A stretch of 64,000 nucleotides of DNA from Sorangium cellulosum (GTDB lineage Bacteria; Myxococcota_A; Polyangia; Polyangiales; Polyangiaceae): positions 2,294,001-2,358,000 of the forward strand of contig NZ_CP012670.1 in NCBI RefSeq assembly GCF_004135735.1. Direction: 5' to 3'. Shown piece after piece: positions 46,439 through 53,792 of this stretch (the first letter of the stretch is position 1; each line of letters opens with the position of its first letter). Below the pieces are notes generated by a model. That model was not told the origin of the DNA, ran no database searches, and was given only the letters and a program-made list of their open reading frames with translations. A program made the position numbers and the translations under genes.

Positions 46439-47119
46439 TCATCGGGCCGTGCAGGGCAAGGTGACATAGGCGCTCATGGACGCCTGGCTGCCGGCCCTGG
46501 CGATGGTCAACTCCTGCGAGCCCATCGCGTCGAGCGCCTTCGGCCAGAGGAGGCCGCGCGCGTTCAGGGTGACCGTGCAGTACTTGATCGTGGGGCCGCC
46601 GTCGGGGCTCTCCGGCATGCCCGGGGGGCTCGTCATCGCGTTGGTCTTGTCGGCCAGCTCGACCCTGAAGCTCCAGCCGATGTCCGCGTGCCCGAGGCTC
46701 CCCGGCGCGGCCGGCGTGCTGGCGTCGCCTGGAGCGGGCGGGTCGAGGAGCTCCTCCGTCGCCTTGTTGTCGAGCGTCGGCGGGAGGAACGAGAAGCAGT
46801 AGGGCGCGCTGTCGAGCGACGGGGTCGAGCACTGCGGGGGCGAGCCGGCGAGCCTCGAGTGGAAGACCGCGGCGTCGACCTCGTTCAGGCTCCCGGCCCG
46901 CTCGAGCTCGGCGAGCGCCAGCGAGAGCGCGTATTCCGTGAGGTACTGCGTCTGCGTCATCTGCCGCTCATGGCCGCTGGCGACGGTCGACAGCGTGGCG
47001 GCCCGCGCCGCGAAGAGGCCGATCGCGGTGAGCATCGTGATGACCAGCACGACGATGAACACCGCGGCGCCGCGCTCGCCGGCGCGCCTGTGGGTCCGGG
47101 CGATCCTTGCGTTCACCAT
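46439..47119 (-). CDS. pilX: PilX-like minor pilin-associated protein
   Basis: 226 aa from ATG 47119, overlapping the pilW stop by 7 bp. GERGAAVFIVVLVITMLTAIGLFAARAA (residues 14-41) is a PilX_N-type hydrophobic helix, with G preceding the mature start. YLTEYALSLALAELERA continues the amphipathic N-helix. The C-terminal half holds several Cys (STPSLDSAPYCF, TIKYCTVTLNARG, TLPCTAR). In the minor-pilin complex PilX connects PilVWE to PilY1. Assignment rests on position and the N-helix. Confidence 0.8.
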   Translation of the reverse strand: MVNARIARTHRRAGERGAAVFIVVLVITMLTAIGLFAARAATLSTVASGHERQMTQTQYLTEYALSLALAELERAGSLNEVDAAVFHSRLAGSPPQCSTPSLDSAPYCFSFLPPTLDNKATEELLDPPAPGDASTPAAPGSLGHADIGWSFRVELADKTNAMTSPPGMPESPDGGPTIKYCTVTLNARGLLWPKALDAMGSQELTIARAGSQASMSAYVTLPCTAR

Positions 47120-48501
47120 GGGACGTAAGCCTGGTTGGGGAGCGCGACGTCGGCATAGAGCGTGCGCATCCGAGCGTACACGGGCGGGGAGCCGGCCGGG
47201 GGCGTGTTGTCGAGGGTGCTGACGCCATCGACGACGCCGGGGATCAGGAACCGGTACCTGCGGCCGTCGGGGCCCGTGACGGGGCCCGCGGGATCGTCGG
47301 CGTCGAAGGGGAGGTTGACGTCGCGATCGGGCGCCCGGGTGCGGGTCGAGAGCCGGACCTGGACGGCCCGGATGCGCTCCGGCACCGCGCCTGCCGTGGT
47401 GTTGTCGCCGGCGCGGTCGTACACCGCCGCGTTGTTCGTTGCGGTGATCGGATATCGTGTGAGCTGCGGGTTGGTCACGCCGGGGAGGCCGCTCTCCTCC
47501 GCGGTGACGATCCCGAACTTGAGATCCACGGCGTACTCGGCCACGAGCTCGAGCGTCGCCGGGATCTCGCCGCCGTTCTCGTCGAGCTCGACCCGCACGA
47601 GCTCGGTGCGGCCGCTGTCGCCGGTCATGCGCTCGACGTCGGCCGCCGCCGCCGGATCCCCCGGGTAGGCGGGCCCCACGAGGGCGCCGTAGGTCGGGTG
47701 GCCGGCGAGGCTCCGGATGTCGTAGCGGACGCGCGAGACCGGGTTGGCGAACCCGCCGGTGCCGTTGAATCCGGTGGTCACGCCGCAGTCCCCGAACGTC
47801 TGGAGCTGCGGCAGCCCGTACGTGGCCATCAGCGTGACCTGGATGGTGTGGATCGGGTCGCCGGCCACGGTGGTGCCCTGGATGACCCCGTACATGTACT
47901 TGCTCTGTCCGAGGATCTTGAGGCGCAGGAAGCGGTTCGGCCGGAAGATGTCGTTGAGGCTCGCCCCGCCGCCGTTCGCGCGGGCGAGCGTGCGCTGGAC
48001 GGCCCCGCTGAACGGATCGATGTTGACGACGCAGCCGCCGGCCGTGCAGTTGATGGAGTTGAAATAGAACTGCTCGGTGGTGTTGAAGCTGCCCCCGATG
48101 ATGAGGGCGTCGGGCGAGAGGCCGTTGGCCGTGAGCTGGTCGACGCCGGAGCCGTCCATCGACCCGTCTTGCACGATGGTGACCCCCGCGAGGCGCTTCA
48201 GCCCCTCGGGCCAGGTGTCGATGTCCCCGCAGAGGAACGGGTCTCTCTGGACGTTCGGGGACGACTGGTGGGCGGCGCGCTGCAGGTCCGCGACGATCCG
48301 GTTCAGCCCGAGCGTCGCGGCGAGGTGCGAGGCGGAGGCCCGCGCCTCGTTCTGGAAGAAGCGGGTCGCGTTCTTCGAGAGCAGGAAGGCCGCCATGGAC
48401 ACGGTGAGCCCGGCGGCCATGGCGACGAGCAGCTCCACGAGCGTGAAGCCTCGCTCTCGTGAGGCGCGCGTTCGGGGGGGCAGGGGGCGACGGCGGACCA
48501 T
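47113..48501 (-). CDS. pilW: PilW-like minor pilin
   Basis: 462 aa from ATG 48501. The prepilin leader is 18 residues with the type III cleavage site RG/FTLVELLVAMAAGLTVSM, Glu at +5. The body is longer than typical PilW and beta-rich, with FQNEARASASHLAATLGLNRIVADLQRAAHQ after the helix. Substrate of prepilin peptidase PilD. It is one base past the pilV stop in an operon ordered fimT-pilV-pilW-pilX-pilY1, like the Pseudomonas fimU-pilVWXY1 set. Confidence 0.85.
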   Translation of the reverse strand: MVRRRPLPPRTRASRERGFTLVELLVAMAAGLTVSMAAFLLSKNATRFFQNEARASASHLAATLGLNRIVADLQRAAHQSSPNVQRDPFLCGDIDTWPEGLKRLAGVTIVQDGSMDGSGVDQLTANGLSPDALIIGGSFNTTEQFYFNSINCTAGGCVVNIDPFSGAVQRTLARANGGGASLNDIFRPNRFLRLKILGQSKYMYGVIQGTTVAGDPIHTIQVTLMATYGLPQLQTFGDCGVTTGFNGTGGFANPVSRVRYDIRSLAGHPTYGALVGPAYPGDPAAAADVERMTGDSGRTELVRVELDENGGEIPATLELVAEYAVDLKFGIVTAEESGLPGVTNPQLTRYPITATNNAAVYDRAGDNTTAGAVPERIRAVQVRLSTRTRAPDRDVNLPFDADDPAGPVTGPDGRRYRFLIPGVVDGVSTLDNTPPAGSPPVYARMRTLYADVALPNQAYVPW

Positions 48502-48502
48502 A

Positions 48503-49096
48503 TCAGTACTGGCTCGTGTTCCGGAGGACGCTCGTTGTCAGGTGGACCGCGCCGAAGCGGCCCGGGTTCGCGTCGACGTCGAGCGGGTCGGTCGCGCAGT
48601 CCATCGGATCGCCGCCCCGCTCCCAGACCACGCGGATCTCGGCCCGCAGGAGGTTCGGCCAGAGCGGCATGCCCGCCGCGTCGGTGAACTGGCGAAAGCG
48701 GAGGTGCGTGCAGAACGCGGTCTGCGAGGGGTCGCCCTCGTAGATGTCGGTCCCCATCAGGTCCGCGTCCGGCATCCCGAACCCGACGATCGGCGTCGGC
48801 GTCACCCTGGCCGGGTACGGCTGCGTCGCGCTGAGCGCGATCCAGTCGGTGCTGGCGATGTCCGACGCGCCGCCGGGGTCGTTCCACTGGAGCGCGTCCG
48901 CGCGCAGCCGCTCGGCCCAGGTCATCGCGATGGCGTTGGCGAGCGCGAGGTTGCGGGCGTTGATGTTGCTGAGGAGCGTCGCCTTCTGGAGCGCGACCAC
49001 CCCGGTGGCGCCGATCGCGAGCACGCCGAGCGCCGCCATGACCTCGATGAGCGTGTAGCCGCGCCCCGCCGCGCGCGCCGCGTGCCTCGCGCTCAC
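48503..49096 (-). CDS. pilV: PilV-like minor pilin
   Basis: 197 aa from ATG 49096, overlapping the fimT stop as ATGA. Leader cleavage site RG/YTLIEVMAALGVLAIGATGVVALQ, with Glu at +5. The segment after the helix, LANAIAMTWAERLRADALQW, is characteristic of PilV. The C-terminal domain has two Cys (AFCTHLRF, MDCATDP) that may pair. It is part of the priming complex for type IV pilus assembly. Confidence 0.85.
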   Translation of the reverse strand: MSARHAARAAGRGYTLIEVMAALGVLAIGATGVVALQKATLLSNINARNLALANAIAMTWAERLRADALQWNDPGGASDIASTDWIALSATQPYPARVTPTPIVGFGMPDADLMGTDIYEGDPSQTAFCTHLRFRQFTDAAGMPLWPNLLRAEIRVVWERGGDPMDCATDPLDVDANPGRFGAVHLTTSVLRNTSQY

Positions 49097-49824
49097 AGGG
49101 TCAACCTCGCGACGCCGTTCGGCGGGACGAAGACCGTGCGCAGGAGGCCGGTCCGGCTGTTGGTGACGTTCACCCGGACCGCGCCGACCAGCGGCGTGAA
49201 GGCGCCGCCGGCGTTGTAGCGGACGAACGTCCGGCCCCGCGGCGTGAAGCAGACGTCGGCGAACGTCTGCGCGGCGTCGGCGGTATCGCGCAGCTCCACG
49301 GTGGCCAGCTCGACGCCCGAGGTGTCGAGCGTCGAGACCTGATCGGTCAGGGCCGGGTCCGCCCAGTTCCCGACGCTGAGGCAGCTCGGCGCGATCAGCG
49401 GCCCGCCGACATCCTGGACGCGGGCGTCCCGCACCTGGAACACCCCGGGATCAGCCGTCCACCGCACGAGGACCGCCGTCCCGCGCCCGATCGCGCGGTG
49501 GCGCGCGAGCCGGTAGACGCCGCTGATCTCCATGGCGGCGCGGTTCACGCGGCGGTCCCGCATCGCCTGGACGAAGCTCGGCGACGCCGTGGCCGCGAAG
49601 ATGCCGATCAGGATGATCACGGTGAGCAGCTCCGGGAGCGTGAAGCCGCGCGCGTCGCGGCGGCGCCGGCCGCGCTCCCCCGGAGAGACCGCGCGCGCGC
49701 GGTCGGGATCACGAGGCGAGGGGCGCGAACAGGGAGAGGGACGCACTGGAATGCCGGCAAAGGCAAACCGCATGCCCTTGATGATTCCCGCCAAGCTTTT
49801 GATTTGCATGATGAATCCGCTCAA
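49093..49824 (-). CDS. fimT: GspH/FimT-family pseudopilin
   Basis: 243 aa if ATG 49824 is used; ATG 49809 or 49773 would shorten an unusually long leader. The cleavage site is RG/FTLPELLTVIILIGIFAATASPSF, followed by VNRAAMEISGVYRLARHRAIG and a late CFTPRGRTFVRY, the GspH/FimT pattern. First gene of the pilus operon, so the promoter should be in the 49825-49887 divergent spacer. The leader length (about 56 residues from 49824) is odd; the 49773 start has AAGGG upstream and looks more likely if a short leader is required. Confidence 0.8.
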   Translation of the reverse strand: MSGFIMQIKSLAGIIKGMRFAFAGIPVRPSPCSRPSPRDPDRARAVSPGERGRRRRDARGFTLPELLTVIILIGIFAATASPSFVQAMRDRRVNRAAMEISGVYRLARHRAIGRGTAVLVRWTADPGVFQVRDARVQDVGGPLIAPSCLSVGNWADPALTDQVSTLDTSGVELATVELRDTADAAQTFADVCFTPRGRTFVRYNAGGAFTPLVGAVRVNVTNSRTGLLRTVFVPPNGVARLTL

Positions 49825-49887
49825 AGCGCCCCGCGGTGGGCGCTAACGATTGCGGCGCTATGAAAAAAGGTGCAAGGCGAACGGGCC

Positions 49888-51078
49888 ATGCGATTTCCGC
49901 CGGAAAGGTGTTCATCGAGAGGTCCGTCATCTGCCCACATCGCGCGCGCGGCGTGCCGGGCGAGCCGCGCGCGGCGCGCCGCGCGCGGGCGCGTCGCGCG
50001 GCTCGTCGGCGCCGGCGTGCTCGCGGCCGCGCTGTCGGCGGGCTGCAGCAAGAAGGAGGAGCGCCAGGGGGCGCCGCCGCCGCCTGCGCCGGCCGCCAGG
50101 CCCGACGCCTGCGCGGACGGCGGGGGGACCCTCAACGACGCGGCGAGCGCGCCGTTCTTCCCGCGCACCACGGGGGGGTTCTGCCTCGACCCGAACGGTG
50201 CGGCGAAGGCGTTCGGCGAATCGGCGCCCCTGCCGCTCGACAGCATCTGCGACATGTTCGACGGGGAGTGCGAGATCTACAAGGGATTCGGCGTGCGGCG
50301 GGTGGTCGAGGCGCGGTACGTGAGCGGCGCCGGCGGCACCGCGACGGTCGACGTGCACCTCTCGAAGTTCGGGTCCACCGAGGGCGCGTACGGGATGTTC
50401 ACGAAGCGCACCGTGGGCGACGGCGACCCCGCCGACGAGGCCACGCCCCGGCCCATCGAGGGCGGCGGCGCGGCCGCGATGGGGATCGGGAACGCGTACC
50501 TCTGGCGCGGGCAGTACCTCGCCGAGATCACGTACAACGACGAGGCGCTGGCCGAGGCGACGCTCAAGGCGGCGAGCGAGAAGGTGCTGCCCGGGCTCGT
50601 GAAGGAGATGGGCGAGAAGCTGCCCGGCGAGCCGTCGCTGCCCCCTGCGGCGCTCGCGCTGCCCGGGGACAGCAGGATCCCGCTCGGGATCCGGTACGAG
50701 ACCCGCGACGTGCTCGGCGTCGACGGCGCGGGGCCCGGCGCGTTCGGCTACTACAAGGAGGGCGACAAGCGCTACCGGGTGCTGGCCGTCGTGCGCGACG
50801 ACGTCGACCAGGCCAAGGACGTGCTGTCGACCCTGGCGAAGCAGCCGGGCGCGGTCCGGGAGAAGGGCATCGGCGGCGGCGCGGTGCGCCTGATGCACAA
50901 GGAGGGCGAGGGGCCCGCCACCGAGTGGCTCTTCGCCCGCGCGGACAAGGCCGTTTACGGCGTCGGGGACGAGTCCCGCGTGCTCCGCAACGGCATGACG
51001 GCCGACGAGCACGCCAAGGTGACGCTGGAGAAGGACGCGAAGGCGGCGCGCCTCAAGAAGCTCGTGGCCGCCCGCTGA
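49888..51078 (+). CDS. Lipoprotein, DUF6599-like
   Basis: 396 aa from ATG 49888 (GTG 49870 also in frame). A long Arg/Ala N-region precedes RLVGAGVLAAALSAGCSKK with a lipobox Cys near residue 53. Residues 130-390 look like a repeated alpha/beta domain: VEARYVSGAGGTATVDVHLSKFGSTEGAYGMF, NAYLWRGQYLAEITY and GYYKEGDKRYRVLAVVRDD. The pattern resembles DUF6599 proteins as I recall them; function unknown. Divergent from the pilus operon. Confidence 0.65.
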   Translation: MRFPPERCSSRGPSSAHIARAACRASRARRAARGRVARLVGAGVLAAALSAGCSKKEERQGAPPPPAPAARPDACADGGGTLNDAASAPFFPRTTGGFCLDPNGAAKAFGESAPLPLDSICDMFDGECEIYKGFGVRRVVEARYVSGAGGTATVDVHLSKFGSTEGAYGMFTKRTVGDGDPADEATPRPIEGGGAAAMGIGNAYLWRGQYLAEITYNDEALAEATLKAASEKVLPGLVKEMGEKLPGEPSLPPAALALPGDSRIPLGIRYETRDVLGVDGAGPGAFGYYKEGDKRYRVLAVVRDDVDQAKDVLSTLAKQPGAVREKGIGGGAVRLMHKEGEGPATEWLFARADKAVYGVGDESRVLRNGMTADEHAKVTLEKDAKAARLKKLVAAR

Positions 51079-51128
51079 CGGGTCAGGCTCCGCGGCGCGG
51101 GGATGGCGCGCCGCGGGGCCCCGCGCGC

Positions 51129-51848
51129 TCACTGCGTGCGGAGGATGACGTGGTAGCCGAACGCGGTCTCGACGAGGTCGCTCACCTCGCCGACCTTGAT
51201 CTTCTCGAGGCCCGCCTGGAACTCCGGCACCATCGCCCCCTTCGGGAACCTGCCGAGGTCGCCGCCGCGCCGGCCCGCGCCCGGCTCGTCCGAGTACTCC
51301 TTCACGAGCTCGGCGAACTTGCTCGGGTCGGCCTTCGCCTTCTTCATGGCCTCGGTCGCGCGGGCCTTGGCCTCGTCCTTGGTGCGCTCGATGCCCGGGG
51401 GCGCGCGGCGGCTCCCCTTGTACATGACGAGCAGGTGCTTCGCGCCGAACATCTCCCGCGGCGGCTGGGCGGTCCGCGCCGGGCGCGGCTGCGGCTTCGG
51501 CTCCGGAGGCGCGGGCGAGGGCGGAGCGGCCGCGTGCGCCTCCTCGGGCTCGGGCGCGACCGGGGCCGCCAGGCGCGCGAGCGGCGTCTTGTTGAACATG
51601 CCGAAGAAGCCGAGCAGGCCGATCAGCACGAGCGCGCCGAGCACCGCGTGCGGCGCCCACCAGGACGGATCCTCCGGCTCGGCGCCGTCGTCCTCCGCCT
51701 CCTCGTCGTCGTCGTCGTCGTCCGCGTGCGCGCGGCCGCGGGCCGCGGTGGTCTTGTCCTCCTCCCCGTCGCCGCTGCCGTCGGTCGAGTCGTCGTCCTC
51801 GAGGTCGTCCTCGTCCCTGGCCTTGTCGTGCTCGCTCGTCTTGCTCAT
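51129..51848 (-). CDS. Membrane-anchored parvulin-type peptidyl-prolyl isomerase
   Basis: 239 aa. ATG 51848 is chosen for its AGGAAG. Residues 1-68 are strongly acidic (HADDDDDDEEAEDDGAEPED), and one transmembrane helix follows (HAVLGALVLIGLLGFFGMF). After a Pro-rich spacer, a rotamase domain starts at FGAKHLLVMYKG and runs SKFAELVKEYSDEPGAGRRGGDLGRFPKGAMVPEF to GYHVILRTQ. Type II topology places the isomerase in the periplasm and the acidic stretch in the cytoplasm. It would help fold envelope proteins. Confidence 0.88.
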   Translation of the reverse strand: MSKTSEHDKARDEDDLEDDDSTDGSGDGEEDKTTAARGRAHADDDDDDEEAEDDGAEPEDPSWWAPHAVLGALVLIGLLGFFGMFNKTPLARLAAPVAPEPEEAHAAAPPSPAPPEPKPQPRPARTAQPPREMFGAKHLLVMYKGSRRAPPGIERTKDEAKARATEAMKKAKADPSKFAELVKEYSDEPGAGRRGGDLGRFPKGAMVPEFQAGLEKIKVGEVSDLVETAFGYHVILRTQ

Positions 51849-51888
51849 ATCGCTTCCTTGCGGCCTTACCACGCGACCGCGGCGGCCG

Positions 51889-52740
51889 TCAGCCGATCTC
51901 CGCCCAGGCGCTCGTGAGCACGGGATCGGGGCGCCCCTTGACGGAGGTGACCACCGCGACCTTGCCGCCCTCGAGCGCGTACCCCTTCGTGATGAGGGTG
52001 TCGCCGGGCCACACCGGCTTGCGGAACTGCGCGCCGTAGGCCCGCAGCCGGCTCGCGTCGCCGCCCGCCGCCTTCCGGATGATCGCCCGCGCGGCGAAGC
52101 CGAACGTGCAGAGGCCGTGCAGGATGGGCCCCTGCGAGAAGCCCGCCTTCGCCGCGACCTCCGGGTCGGCGTGCAGCGGGTTCTCGTCGCCCGACAGCCG
52201 GTAGAGCAGCGCCTGCTCCGGCGACGTCGCCTCCTCGACGACCCAGTCGGGCTCGCGGTCCTTCGGCACCGGGGCCGGGGTCTCGCTCTGCGGCGGGCGA
52301 GGCCCGCCGAACCCGCCGACGCCGCGCACGATGATCGACCACACCGTGTCGAAGATCGGCGCGTCGTCGAGCGTCGTCTTCGTCTCGACGAGCACCTGCG
52401 CGAACTTCTTGAGATCGTAGATGCCCGCCACGGTGGCGCGCGTGGTGAGCGTGCCGCCGCTCGTCGGGAGCGGGCGGTGGACCCGGAGCGTCTGCCCCCC
52501 GTGCACGATCAGCGGCAGCTCCGCGCCGACCGCCTCGAGCGCCTCGAACACCGCGCCCTGGGACGGGATGACGCCGAACGTGGGGTAGACCTTCATGCCG
52601 CCCGGCGCGCTCTCGTAGACGTATTCGAGCTCCTCGCGCCGGGCGCCGATGCCGAGCGCGTAGGTGGCGAGGGTCTTCCAGGTGTAGGTGAACGCGCTGG
52701 GCTTGGTCGTGTGGCCGACCATCGACGAATTCAGCGGCAT
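51889..52740 (-). CDS. MaoC-like (R)-enoyl-CoA hydratase
   Basis: 283 aa from ATG 52740. Two hot-dog halves: a degenerate N-terminal one (residues 1-150) and a catalytic C-terminal one. YRLSGDENPLHADPEVAAKAGFSQGPILHG (around 187-216) is the hydratase-2 motif, with its Asp/His dyad in the DxNPxHxD arrangement. This layout matches eukaryotic-type MFE-2 hydratase 2 and bacterial homologues acting on medium/long enoyl-CoA. It may feed beta-oxidation or PHA precursors. Monocistronic by position. Confidence 0.85.
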   Translation of the reverse strand: MPLNSSMVGHTTKPSAFTYTWKTLATYALGIGARREELEYVYESAPGGMKVYPTFGVIPSQGAVFEALEAVGAELPLIVHGGQTLRVHRPLPTSGGTLTTRATVAGIYDLKKFAQVLVETKTTLDDAPIFDTVWSIIVRGVGGFGGPRPPQSETPAPVPKDREPDWVVEEATSPEQALLYRLSGDENPLHADPEVAAKAGFSQGPILHGLCTFGFAARAIIRKAAGGDASRLRAYGAQFRKPVWPGDTLITKGYALEGGKVAVVTSVKGRPDPVLTSAWAEIG

Positions 52741-52812
52741 TTTCGCTCCTCGAAGGTGGAAACCGGCGAGAAGGCGTACAGACCCGGCGATGTCGCGTCA
52801 ACTGCCGCCCGC

Positions 52813-52903
52813 GCGGCCACCTGCCGCGCGGGGGCCACCGGGGAGGTGAGCCGCAGGCGCGGCCGGAGCATCTGGCGGCCACCTCCCGCGCGTGGGCCAC
52901 CGG
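52813..52903. repeat. 29-bp direct repeat pair, GCGGCCACCTSCCGCGCG core
   Basis: Copies at 52813-52841 and 52875-52903 differ at two positions. They lie between the hydratase and beta-barrel genes in the 187-bp spacer. Confidence 0.65.
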
Positions 52904-52927
52904 CCGCCGGCGCGGAGCGCCGCGGCG

Positions 52928-53782
52928 TCAGAGCGCGACGTAATAGGCGATGCGCAGGCCGATGTTGAACATGTCGACCCGGTCCGAGAGCGAGGCGCGA
53001 TCGCCGGTCGGCGAGACCTTGCGCTCGCTCGGGAGGAACCAGCTCGAGTAGCGGAGGTGGCTGCCCAGGCTCCAGTTCGGGGCGAAGGTCCACTCGCCGC
53101 CGATCGCGAGCCCCGCGGCGACGCCCTCGGTGCCGATGGTCGCCGCCCTGGGCCCGACGTAGGCCGTGTCCGAGTACGGGTTGCGATCGGCCTCGACCGA
53201 CCAGGAGTCGTTGACGACGACGCCGCCGAGCGTCGCGCCCGCCCACCACTCCCAGGAGCGGCTCCGGAGGAAGTAGTAGCGGAACAGCCCCTCGACCATG
53301 AAGTAGCTGCGCTCGTGATCGCGCTCGAGCTCGGGCGCGCCGCGCGCGGCGTCCGTGCTCAGCGACGCTGCCCAGAAGATGCCCGCGCCGAAGCCGATGT
53401 AGCGCCAGCGGTAGATGTTGTGGATGCCGACGGAGATGCTCGTCTCGCCCTGCTCGCAGTCCCGCGGCGCGACGGAGATGGGGCAGACGTCGGCGCCGGG
53501 GAGCGCCATCACCCCGCCGCTCACCTCGACCATGGTGTACGGGCGATCCTGCTCGCGCGCGGCCGCGGCCCGGCGGGCGGCCCTGCTCTCGTCGGCCCGA
53601 CCGGGCGCGGCGAGCAGGAGCAGGGTGAGCGCCGCGCCGCCGGCGACGCCGCGGATCGCCCAGGCCCTCGCGCCGCGGGGCGCTCGTGCCCCCTCGAGGC
53701 GCGGTGGTCCGGCGCTGTCGCTCTCCCCGGCGCGGACGTTGGAGCGCGTTCGCGAGGCTGGGTGCCGGTCGCCGGGGTTCAC
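52928..53782 (-). CDS. Outer-membrane beta-barrel-like protein
   Basis: 284 aa from GTG 53782. A long N-region precedes a hydrophobic signal (GVAGGAALTLLLLAAPGRADE). The mature part alternates amphipathic strands with aromatic ends: NIYRWRYIGFGAGIFWAA, YFMVEGLFRYYFLRS, WEWWAGATLGGVVV and MFNIGLRIAYYVAL at the C-terminus. The terminal hydrophobic strand is the BamA-targeting type. Two Cys near residue 100-110 (VCPISVAPRDC) may pair. No family name. A 10-bp gap separates it from the kinase gene upstream, so they are likely one operon. Confidence 0.75.
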   Translation of the reverse strand: MNPGDRHPASRTRSNVRAGESDSAGPPRLEGARAPRGARAWAIRGVAGGAALTLLLLAAPGRADESRAARRAAAAREQDRPYTMVEVSGGVMALPGADVCPISVAPRDCEQGETSISVGIHNIYRWRYIGFGAGIFWAASLSTDAARGAPELERDHERSYFMVEGLFRYYFLRSRSWEWWAGATLGGVVVNDSWSVEADRNPYSDTAYVGPRAATIGTEGVAAGLAIGGEWTFAPNWSLGSHLRYSSWFLPSERKVSPTGDRASLSDRVDMFNIGLRIAYYVAL

Positions 53783-53792
53783 CTTCGGTCGA

